Assembly: GCA_015662325.1 (NCBI GenBank)
Contig: DQUJ01000097.1
Span: 1 to 6,248, forward strand
DNA length: 6,248 nucleotides
Source of the DNA: Leucothrix mucor
GTDB taxonomy: Bacteria > Pseudomonadota > Gammaproteobacteria > Thiotrichales > Thiotrichaceae
Reading direction: 5' to 3'
Part shown: one piece after another, positions 1 through 6,000 of the stretch
Layout of the letters: the number at the start of each line of letters is the position of its first letter
Position numbering within the stretch: position 1 is the first letter of the stretch
The notes under the pieces: generated by a model
Told to the model about the DNA's origin: nothing
Database searches by the model: none
The model's input: the letters and a program-made list of their open reading frames with translations, nothing else
Made by a program: the position numbers and the translations under genes

Positions 1-65
1 ACTTTACCAGAGCTAGCAACAAAAGGGGATAGACAAATAGGTTAATATTGTGTTTATTAGTATCG

Positions 66-94
66 TTGTTGAAAATAGATTAAAGTATTTTAAT
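66..94 (+). promoter_or_regulatory. Weak sigma70-like promoter candidate for the rhodanese gene
   Basis: TTGTTG (66-71) and TTTAAT (89-94) are separated by 17 bases. The -10 matches consensus at five of six positions but the -35 at only three. The predicted start near 101 would leave a leader of about 15 bases that just includes the ribosome binding site. The region is AT-rich, so chance matches are likely; this is only a candidate. Confidence 0.25.
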
Positions 95-103
95 TGCCGT
101 TTT

Positions 104-108
104 AAGGA
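104..108 (+). promoter_or_regulatory. Ribosome binding site that fixes the rhodanese start
   Basis: AAGGA lies seven bases before the ATG at 116. The same frame opens earlier, at an ATG at 50, but that start has no comparable site and would put 22 non-hydrophobic residues in front of the signal peptide. The site therefore favours 116. Confidence 0.7.
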
Positions 109-115
109 CATCATT

Positions 116-757
116 ATGAAAAAATCATCAATATTATTTGCCTTGCTAATCAGTGCACTTTTACCACTACATTTGGTAAGCGGAGAAGAAGAGAAAGAAA
201 CTAAAAAGATCATGATCAAACACGACTTGCACAGCGTGGATGTTAAGCATAAGGGCAAAGACATCAAGATCATGCGCGTACAAGATAAGAAAAATGAGAT
301 TGTAGAGTTTTATCGTAAAACTACGCGTGGCAAGATTCAGGCAATGTACCCGTTCGAGCCGCACAGAGTAGACACCATTGGTGAGCGCGAAATGATAGAT
401 TACGTTAAAGCAATGTCGGATGGGGATGATTCCATCATCATTATAGATTCTCGCACGCCAGATTGGGTAAAGCTGAGTGGCATGATCCCGGGCGCCGTAA
501 ATATCCCGTTTACAAAATTTAAAGAAAGTGAATCGACCTTAGAAATTATGGAAGACAGCTTTAATGTGCAATCGGGTGAAACGTTTAATTTCCATAATGC
601 TAAAACATTAGTGATGTACTGTAATGGAAACTGGTGCGGGCAATCACCAACAGCAATTAAAAAACTATTAAAAATGGGTTATCCGGCAGCAAAAATAAAA
701 TATTACCGTGGCGGGATGCAAAGCTGGACTTCTTTGGGTTTGACGGTAGTTAAATAA
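116..757 (+). CDS. Exported rhodanese-like domain protein
   Basis: This is a 213-residue protein with a Lys-Lys N terminus, a hydrophobic core (about 5-20) and a probable signal-peptidase site after VSG (21-23), so it should act in the periplasm. Residues 24-85 are a charged, lysine-rich N-terminal part of unknown role. Residues about 86-213 form a rhodanese domain: the IIDSRTPDW and GMIPGAVNIPF segments (about 109-132), the active-site loop starting at Cys169 (YCNGNWCGQSP) and the closing YYRGGMQSW segment (196-204). Rhodaneses carry sulfur as a cysteine persulfide; Cys169 is the expected sulfur-bearing residue. The loop is unusual in having Cys174 at the sixth position, where Arg, Thr or Ser is common. 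Those are the only two cysteines. The physiological sulfur donor and acceptor cannot be read from the sequence. The next gene on the strand encodes a DUF4202 protein. Family assignment is firm; the role is not. Confidence 0.88.
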   Translation: MKKSSILFALLISALLPLHLVSGEEEKETKKIMIKHDLHSVDVKHKGKDIKIMRVQDKKNEIVEFYRKTTRGKIQAMYPFEPHRVDTIGEREMIDYVKAMSDGDDSIIIIDSRTPDWVKLSGMIPGAVNIPFTKFKESESTLEIMEDSFNVQSGETFNFHNAKTLVMYCNGNWCGQSPTAIKKLLKMGYPAAKIKYYRGGMQSWTSLGLTVVK

Positions 758-762
758 AATCA

Positions 763-770
763 CTTTCTTT
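763..770 (+). repeat. Left flanking direct repeat (CTTTCTTT)
   Basis: CTTTCTTT abuts the left end of the palindromic element and recurs at 925-932. If the element is taken as symmetric (771-927), the duplicated target is the last five bases, TCTTT (766-770). If all eight bases are target, the right end of the element moves to 924. The tract is simple pyrimidine sequence, so a chance match is possible. Confidence 0.5.
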
Positions 771-927
771 GAGGCCTTTGCATGAGAGTATAGCGAGAGA
801 AAATAAGTGTATTTTTCTGTTTTTTTGTAGATTTGAGGGTAATAGCAGGACTATTAACCGAAAATATACGAAGAAACAGGGAAGTTAAAGCTATTTAAAT
901 CCGTCATACCTCTCGTGCAAAGGTCTT
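771..927. mobile_element. MITE-like palindromic insertion, 157 bp, no coding capacity
   Basis: The left end, GAGGCCTTTGCATGAGAG (771-788), matches the reverse complement of the right end (910-927, AAGACCTTTGCACGAGAG) at 15 of 18 positions. The interior is also self-complementary. GGGTAATAG (837-845) and CTATTAACC (851-859) pair around a five-base loop at 846-850, close to the element midpoint of 849. The arms then continue pairing outward with wobbles and small bulges, including a T-rich tract (about 812-827) against an A/G-rich one (about 870-885). TCTTT direct repeats flank the element at 766-770 and 928-932. No transposase is encoded, so any movement would depend on an enzyme supplied elsewhere. 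The family of that enzyme is not identified. Transcribed RNA would fold into a long hairpin, which could affect readthrough from the rhodanese gene into the DUF4202 gene. Confidence 0.7.
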
Positions 928-932
928 TCTTT
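925..932 (+). repeat. Right flanking direct repeat (CTTTCTTT)
   Basis: Second copy of the octamer seen at 763-770. Its last five bases, TCTTT (928-932), directly follow the symmetric right end of the palindromic element. It lies 22 bases before the DUF4202 start codon. Confidence 0.5.
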
Positions 933-954
933 AATAACAAATTCTGGATACAAA

Positions 955-1575
955 ATGACACCACAAGAAATGTTTGATAAAGCCATTGCGCTTTATGACG
1001 AAGCAAATAAAAAAGACCCCAATACAGTAAAAGATGATGAAGGTAATGATGCGCCTAAAGAACTACTGTACTCGCAACGGATGCTGGATATGATCAACCG
1101 TTTTAAACCCGATGCCGATGACGTTGGCAAGCTTTCGGTCGCGGCACAGCATATAGAGCGTTGGACATCACCGCGAAGTGATTACCCCATGAATCGTAAA
1201 GGCTATCATTTGTGGCGTACAAAATTGTATTCATTTCACGCAGAAACAGCAGCGAAAATATTAGAAGAAGTGGGTTATGACGAAGCAACAATTGAGCGTG
1301 TTAGATTAGCGATTGGCAAAAAGAATCTAAAAAATAATGCCGATACTCAAATTCTTGAAGATATTGCCGCGTTAACCTTCATAGAACATTACATGATGAC
1401 AATGTATGAAAACTTTCCACAATACGATGAAGAAAAGTGGATTGATATTATTATTAGAACATGGAAAAAGATGTCGCCAGATGCACAGGCGTTTGCATTG
1501 TCGGGGAGCGTGAAATTACCTGAAGCATTAGTGCCTGTTATTTTAAAAGCAATTGAGAAAAATAAGGCTGGCTAA
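955..1575 (+). CDS. DUF4202 domain-containing protein
   Basis: This 206-residue, cysteine-free protein has no signal peptide or membrane segment, so it should be cytoplasmic. It matches my memory of the DUF4202 family along its length: an N-terminal DKAIALYDEAN segment, PKELLYSQRM (34-43), AAQHIERWTSPRSDYPM (63-79), the GYHLWRT and FHAETAAKILEEVGYDE segments (83-110), LEDIAALTFIEHY (134-146) and TWKKMSPDA (169-177). The spacing of His66, His95, Glu97, Glu135/Asp136 and His145 resembles a mostly helical, HD-like metal-binding fold, but that is inference; I know of no established function. The start at 955 has only a weak GGA (946-948) as ribosome binding site. The upstream palindromic insertion ends just 27 bases before the ATG, so the present promoter is unclear. 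The stop overlaps the RND permease stop on the other strand. Confidence 0.85.
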   Translation: MTPQEMFDKAIALYDEANKKDPNTVKDDEGNDAPKELLYSQRMLDMINRFKPDADDVGKLSVAAQHIERWTSPRSDYPMNRKGYHLWRTKLYSFHAETAAKILEEVGYDEATIERVRLAIGKKNLKNNADTQILEDIAALTFIEHYMMTMYENFPQYDEEKWIDIIIRTWKKMSPDAQAFALSGSVKLPEALVPVILKAIEKNKAG

Positions 1576-4500
1576 GACTTTACTATATTAAGAATTTTAC
1601 GTTCCTTCCTGCGCATACCCGCAAGATAAATTGTCGGAATAGCAAATAAAGTCAAAACAGAAGAAAAACCAACGCCCCACACAATAGAAGTGGCTACAGG
1701 CCCCCAAATAAGTGATTGCCCGCCAAGCCCAGCGGCGAGTGAGAACAATCCTGCGATGGTGGTTAGGGTGGAAATCATAATAGGAACTACCCGGCGACGG
1801 GCGGCGTAAATAGTGGCGTGGACAACGCTCATGCCTCTTTCTAGGCGATCGTTTGCCGCAGAGATCAATACAATGGCGGCATTCACCGCTATTCCCGCGA
1901 GTGCGACAATGCCGTATAAGGTATAAAGACTTAACGGGTTTTGAGTCACCAGCAAGCCAATAATTACGCCTGTAAATGCTAATGGCACGGTGGCGAGTAT
2001 TATAATTGGTTGAAAGTAACTACGAAATTGTGTGCCCAAGATTAGGTACATCAAGCCAATGCCGATGATGAATAATTTACCCATTGCATCAATACTTTCT
2101 TGAATATCGTCGAGCTGTCCTGAAAAATTAAGATTGATACTCGGGAATTCTTGATGGTGTTTTTCCCATTCTGCGAGCATTAATTTATTCGCGGTAACCG
2201 TATCGAGTTGGCATTGTGCATAATCGCGTTTTTCGCCCCATTGCTGATTCATGGCATGTAATGCAGGTTGCACACGACAGGCCATAAAGTCTTCTGAATC
2301 TTCTAGTTTTTGAATATCTGCTTCTAAGGTGATAGCGCGTCGAAAGTTGTAATGGCGAATATTACCCAATGATACGTTGCGAGTTTGTGTTATTAATTGC
2401 TTTAGCGGAACACTGACTCCATTAGCTGTCGGCATTCTAAAATTCAGCAATGAGCCAATATCCTGCGTTTTTTGTTGCGTGCTTTTATCTCGATTAGCCT
2501 TCACTCTAATTTTTAATTTCTCGCCATTATCTTGCATTTCGGCAACGACTTCGCCATCCATTAGCAAACGAATGGTGCGCGTAATATCAATCGGGCTAAT
2601 GCCCGCGCGTCGAATCGCATCGTGATTCATCTGCAAGGTGAGTTCCATACGGCCGCGCGATGCATCATCGCTAATGTCTTTTATGCCGCTGATATTTTCT
2701 AAAATACCACGCAAGGTATCGCTGGCAGCTTTGATTTCTTGGTAATCATCACCGCGTACTTTTACACTAATGGGCTTGCTTGATGGTGGTCCCGAAGAAA
2801 GCACCATAAAGGAAATATTATTTGCACCGATGACGGATATAACGTCTTTGCGCATGTCTTTTACGATAGTTTCTACATTGCGTAAACCCTCTTCCTGTGG
2901 CAATAAACTCACCACAATTTGCCCGTATTGATCACCGTACATGGGCTCCGTTTCTGTAAACATCATTCCCGAATAAGAAACAACGGCACGCGCATCTTTA
3001 TCTTGCAGATGTTTTTTAACCTGTTGCTCTACTTTTAACGTGGTGCGCAAAGTTTCTTCTAAGGGTGTAGAAGCGGGCATTTCCACATTAATGTAAAAGA
3101 TTCGTAAAGTGTCTGCGGCAAAGAAATCAACCTTAACCATGCCTGCCGCTAACGTGCCAATAGCGGTTAAAAATGAAAGCACAATCATACTCAGCGTCAT
3201 TTTTGGCCAGCGGAGTGCACGGATTAATAGCTTTGAATATTTCAGTTGTATCCAATGAATAACTGATTCACGCTTGCGTTGAATGGTCGTGCGCTTTTTG
3301 AAATTTAATTTACTGGCATGAATATGGGCGGGCAACATCCAGAAGGCTTCGATGAGGCTAATCGCTAATGCAATGGTGATCACCATCGGGATTACTTTCA
3401 TGAATTTACCGACAATGCCGGGCAATAACATTAAGGGTAAAAATGCGGCGATAGTGGTTAAAACGGCCGTTGTAACGGGTTTTGCAACTTCTTTCATCGC
3501 CTCCCTTATGGCCTTTAAGGCATCCATGCCGCGTTGCATTCGATAATAAATCGCCTCTACAACGACCACGGCATCATCGACCAACATACCTAATACAATC
3601 ACCACGCCTAACAACACAGTGATGTTTAAGGTCTCGCCAATCGACGCTAAAATCCAGAAAGTTGCCGCTAAAATAAAGGGAATACCAATCGTGGTCAGCA
3701 AGGAAATATGGGTACCTAAAAATAACCAAGCAACAAGCAAGACTAGTAATAAGCCAATTAATGCATTGCTTTGCATGATGTTAATCGCTTTTTTGGTGGG
3801 CAGGGTTTGATCATCCACCATATGCAATTTAACGCCTGTATTGGCGATGATTTTATTTTGTTCATCGACCCATTTATTGAGCTTGTCGACCAGTTGAATA
3901 ATATTAGTGTTGTCTTGTTTTAGTACCGATAACAAGATGGCAGGTTGCCCATTGAAACTCACTTTTTGGGTTGATTTTTCACGCGTTCGCTCTACTTTTG
4001 CGATGCGTGATAACGGCACTTCACCACTTAAACCCGGAATGGGTAATTGCGATACTGTTGTCGGATTACTGTCTTTGCCAACAATGCGCACCAGCCAACT
4101 TTGATTGCCAATATTGATTGTTCCAGCGGAAATATCTTGAAACCAAAGTGTAATGGAATCAGCTAATTGCCCTGGTGTAAGATGCAGACTTTCCAGCGCT
4201 TCGGAATAAAAACTGATGAGTAACTCTGGATCATCCAACGCGACGGTATTAATTCTATCAACCCCCGACATTTGCACAATAGCATCTGTCGCAAGCTGTG
4301 CTTGTTTGCGTAATTGCTCATCATCTGCTTGTGATGTAACGGCTATTAATGCCGCAGGAAAAGCATTTCCCGTGGTTATTTCGACAATAATGGTGTCTTG
4401 GGCTTCTTCGGGTAATTTGTCTTGTACACCTTCTAATTCACGTCGTAAATCATTCAGGCGTTTGTCGTATGTGCGTTCGTCCATATCTTCAAAGCGCACT

Positions 4501-4769
4501 AAAATACTGGAGGTACTTTCACGGCTATTGCTGGAAACAAAACGCATATCGGGAATGCCCGCAATTGCATCTTCGAGCACATCTGTCACGCGTTTTTCAA
4601 CATCAGAGGCAGATGCACCAGGCAGAATGTTGATAATGGTGATCCAGTTAAAATTAATGGTTGGATCTTGTTGGCGCGGCATTTGCTGGTACGAAAGAAA
4701 ACCAATAATCAGAACCAGAACAAAGGTCAGGTTTGCTAGTACGTGATTTTGAATGAGGCGCGCATACAT
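1572..4769 (-). CDS. RND-family efflux transporter permease, inner membrane
   Basis: This 1065-residue protein has full RND permease length. It has the usual duplicated plan: TM1 (about 11-29), a first large periplasmic loop to about 333, six membrane segments (about 334-480), a cytoplasmic linker (about 485-518), TM7 (about 524-544), a second periplasmic loop to about 893, then five closing segments (about 895-1050). TM4 carries the proton-relay pair Asp398-Asp399 in GMLVDDAVVVVEA. In TM10 the position matching the relay lysine of AcrB appears to be Asn963 (GIAVNAAIVLI), while Arg993 and Ser1000 in TM11 fit AcrB Arg971 and Thr978 by eye. RND permeases exchange protons for substrate and export it through an adaptor and an outer-membrane channel. 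The only cysteines, Cys831 and Cys853, bracket an apparent extension in the second periplasmic loop. The gene follows its adaptor by 17 bases without a clear ribosome binding site, suggesting cotranscription and possibly coupled translation. Substrate cannot be deduced. Confidence 0.95.
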   Translation of the reverse strand: MYARLIQNHVLANLTFVLVLIIGFLSYQQMPRQQDPTINFNWITIINILPGASASDVEKRVTDVLEDAIAGIPDMRFVSSNSRESTSSILVRFEDMDERTYDKRLNDLRRELEGVQDKLPEEAQDTIIVEITTGNAFPAALIAVTSQADDEQLRKQAQLATDAIVQMSGVDRINTVALDDPELLISFYSEALESLHLTPGQLADSITLWFQDISAGTINIGNQSWLVRIVGKDSNPTTVSQLPIPGLSGEVPLSRIAKVERTREKSTQKVSFNGQPAILLSVLKQDNTNIIQLVDKLNKWVDEQNKIIANTGVKLHMVDDQTLPTKKAINIMQSNALIGLLLVLLVAWLFLGTHISLLTTIGIPFILAATFWILASIGETLNITVLLGVVIVLGMLVDDAVVVVEAIYYRMQRGMDALKAIREAMKEVAKPVTTAVLTTIAAFLPLMLLPGIVGKFMKVIPMVITIALAISLIEAFWMLPAHIHASKLNFKKRTTIQRKRESVIHWIQLKYSKLLIRALRWPKMTLSMIVLSFLTAIGTLAAGMVKVDFFAADTLRIFYINVEMPASTPLEETLRTTLKVEQQVKKHLQDKDARAVVSYSGMMFTETEPMYGDQYGQIVVSLLPQEEGLRNVETIVKDMRKDVISVIGANNISFMVLSSGPPSSKPISVKVRGDDYQEIKAASDTLRGILENISGIKDISDDASRGRMELTLQMNHDAIRRAGISPIDITRTIRLLMDGEVVAEMQDNGEKLKIRVKANRDKSTQQKTQDIGSLLNFRMPTANGVSVPLKQLITQTRNVSLGNIRHYNFRRAITLEADIQKLEDSEDFMACRVQPALHAMNQQWGEKRDYAQCQLDTVTANKLMLAEWEKHHQEFPSINLNFSGQLDDIQESIDAMGKLFIIGIGLMYLILGTQFRSYFQPIIILATVPLAFTGVIIGLLVTQNPLSLYTLYGIVALAGIAVNAAIVLISAANDRLERGMSVVHATIYAARRRVVPIMISTLTTIAGLFSLAAGLGGQSLIWGPVATSIVWGVGFSSVLTLFAIPTIYLAGMRRKERKILNIVKS

Positions 4770-4786
4770 AACGATGAATGAAGCGG

Positions 4787-5929
4787 TTATTTTTCCCAGT
4801 TAATCGCTTGTTTGTTTTTTAAGCGGTAGCGGTTCTGATCGACAATAAGTGACTTGCTGGGCAAATCAATATAGCTTGGTTGTCCCTCGCGCGCATTGGG
4901 CAGAGGGTGAAACTTTGCTTTACCTTGGTTTTTATTCTCGCTGCCCCGTTTACCCTTTGTGTTCTTTGTAGACAAGGCAATCATCACACCCAAGCTATTG
5001 TTGCGGCGCATAATATATTCGGCGGGAATTTTGGATTGTTTACTGGCCCATTCTAATCGTCCACTTAAACCTGCCCCAATACGCGTTTTATTAGCGATAG
5101 CTAAGCGCACTTCTTGAGTGCGCGTGGTTTCATCTATGGTATTAATAATACTGCGCAGTACGGCTTTAGAGCGAAGCGTGCCCGTCACAAATTCTAATAA
5201 AGGCGAATCTTTAATGTGCTGTATTTCATCGGGGGATAGCTCTGCAGTAATCTCTATTTTACCCGTTTGTAATAATTTAAATAATAGTGTGCCGGGCGCT
5301 ACGAGTTGTCCTTCTTGCACGATGCGTTGGGTTATTTGCCCTGTAAAGGGAGCGCGAATAAGGCATCGACTGACTTCTAATTGTGCAATTTCATTGGAAA
5401 TATTTCTAAGTTCTATATCAGCAAGCGTAGTTTGTTGATTTGCTTCTGCTTGATCAAACATTTCTCTGGCAATAGTACCTTGACGAAGTAAGGTTCGATT
5501 ACGTGCAAACTGTTTCTTAACTAGATTAAATTGGGTTTTAGCCACTTTAACAGCCGCTTGCGCCTGCCTTTCTGCAAGCTGGTATGAACGACAATCAATA
5601 GAGGCAAGCACTTGTCCTTTTTTTACGTTTGCACCCGTTTCGGTTTTTATTGTGGTGATACGTCCTGTAATTTCGGCGCTTATAGTGGGGTGGTTTAAGC
5701 TAATAATACTTGCTGGCGCGCTATTTTGATCTTTAATTAAAAGCTCAGATAAAGGGCGAACAGTCACTTGAAGGGATTCTTCTTTTGAGGTGTTTGCTGC
5801 ATCTGCAACCTTATCTACAATTTGATCTGCGTTAATGGTATCAGCTATTAGAACTGTGCTTAAAACAGTACTTAGCCCTAAAATAAAAAATCCCAGTATG
5901 TAATCAAATCTTTCGATATTTGTTTTCAT
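4787..5929 (-). CDS. RND efflux periplasmic adaptor (membrane fusion protein)
   Basis: This is the adaptor that links the RND permease to an outer-membrane channel. From the chosen start it is 380 residues: a hydrophobic export signal or anchor (about 10-34), first lipoyl half (82-112, ISAEITGRI...VKKGQVLASID), alpha-helical hairpin (about 114-187), second lipoyl half (189-219, CLIRAPFTGQI...VAPGTLLFKL), beta-barrel (about 225-296) and a membrane-proximal part (about 297-380). The last part contains a basic, low-complexity stretch at 323-339. The only cysteines, Cys113 and Cys189, each sit at a junction between a lipoyl half and the hairpin, so they should be close in the fold. The in-frame ATG at 5947 would add six residues (MYNHPS), but it lies upstream of the TATAAT box and inside the operator. 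I therefore prefer 5929, although neither ATG has a clear ribosome binding site. No outer-membrane channel gene is present in the window. Confidence 0.9.
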   Translation of the reverse strand: MKTNIERFDYILGFFILGLSTVLSTVLIADTINADQIVDKVADAANTSKEESLQVTVRPLSELLIKDQNSAPASIISLNHPTISAEITGRITTIKTETGANVKKGQVLASIDCRSYQLAERQAQAAVKVAKTQFNLVKKQFARNRTLLRQGTIAREMFDQAEANQQTTLADIELRNISNEIAQLEVSRCLIRAPFTGQITQRIVQEGQLVAPGTLLFKLLQTGKIEITAELSPDEIQHIKDSPLLEFVTGTLRSKAVLRSIINTIDETTRTQEVRLAIANKTRIGAGLSGRLEWASKQSKIPAEYIMRRNNSLGVMIALSTKNTKGKRGSENKNQGKAKFHPLPNAREGQPSYIDLPSKSLIVDQNRYRLKNKQAINWEK

Positions 5930-5937
5930 ACTGGGAT
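5890..5937 (-). promoter_or_regulatory. Perfect 11-bp inverted repeat spanning the adaptor start codon
   Basis: ATCCCAGTATG (5890-5900) and CATACTGGGAT (5927-5937) are exact reverse complements separated by 26 bases. On the - strand the first arm ends in the preferred ATG of the adaptor gene (5929-5927), and the second arm lies within its codons 10-13. As DNA it could be an operator over the transcription start. As RNA it could hide the start codon, but only if transcription starts at or above about 5937. Confidence 0.6.
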
Positions 5938-5938
5938 G

Positions 5939-5964
5939 ATTATACATACCAACTGGTATGTCAA
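5939..5964 (-). promoter_or_regulatory. Promoter of the efflux operon, consensus hexamers, short spacer
   Basis: On the - strand TTGACA (5964-5959) and TATAAT (5944-5939) both match the sigma70 consensus exactly. They are 14 bases apart, shorter than the usual 16-18. A start seven bases past the -10 would fall at about 5932, leaving a leader of only about three bases before the ATG at 5929. The message would then be nearly leaderless, consistent with the absence of a ribosome binding site. Confidence 0.65.
5944..5961. promoter_or_regulatory. TetR-type operator palindrome in the promoter spacer
   Basis: ACATACCA and TGGTATGT are perfect 8-base arms around a two-base centre. The palindrome covers the end of the -35 box, the whole spacer and the first base of the -10 box. 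Size, symmetry and position suit a TetR-family repressor, which commonly controls RND operons. Binding here would block RNA polymerase directly. The regulator gene is not in the window, so the family assignment is inferred from the site only. Confidence 0.6.
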
Positions 5965-5967
5965 ACG

Positions 5968-6000
5968 TATTACGATAAGAACATACTGTTTATCGTAATA
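5968..6000. repeat. Inverted repeat with perfect 11-bp arms upstream of the -35 box
   Basis: TATTACGATAA (5968-5978) and TTATCGTAATA (5990-6000) are exact reverse complements around an 11-base loop. The loop contains ACATACTG, sharing ACATAC with the half-site of the operator at 5944-5961. The repeat ends four bases above the -35 box. No T-run follows, so it does not look like an intrinsic terminator on either strand; an activator or second repressor site is more likely. Confidence 0.5.

Noticed and set aside
50..115. Upstream ATG extension of the rhodanese gene
   Set aside because: It would add 22 residues before a clear signal peptide, and the AAGGA site at 104-108 points to the ATG at 116.
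620..637. Assignment of the rhodanese to the PQQ-associated CxxCW family
   Set aside because: The spacing is Cys-x4-Cys followed by Gly, not Cys-x2-Cys-Trp, and no alcohol or PQQ gene is nearby.
837..859. Intrinsic terminator for the rhodanese gene
   Set aside because: The stem is AT-rich and has no T-run after it; it is the tip of the longer palindromic element, although it might still slow transcription.
4216..4746. 176-codon open frame on the + strand
   Set aside because: It lies wholly opposite the well-supported RND permease frame, and its serine-rich translation shows no domain; it is a shadow frame.
5118..5438. 106-codon open frame on the + strand
   Set aside because: It is antisense to the adaptor beta-barrel and hairpin region and has no protein-like features of its own.
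5930..5947. Upstream ATG (5947) as the adaptor start
   Set aside because: It falls within the operator palindrome and before the predicted transcription start, and has no ribosome binding site. It remains possible if a further upstream promoter is used.
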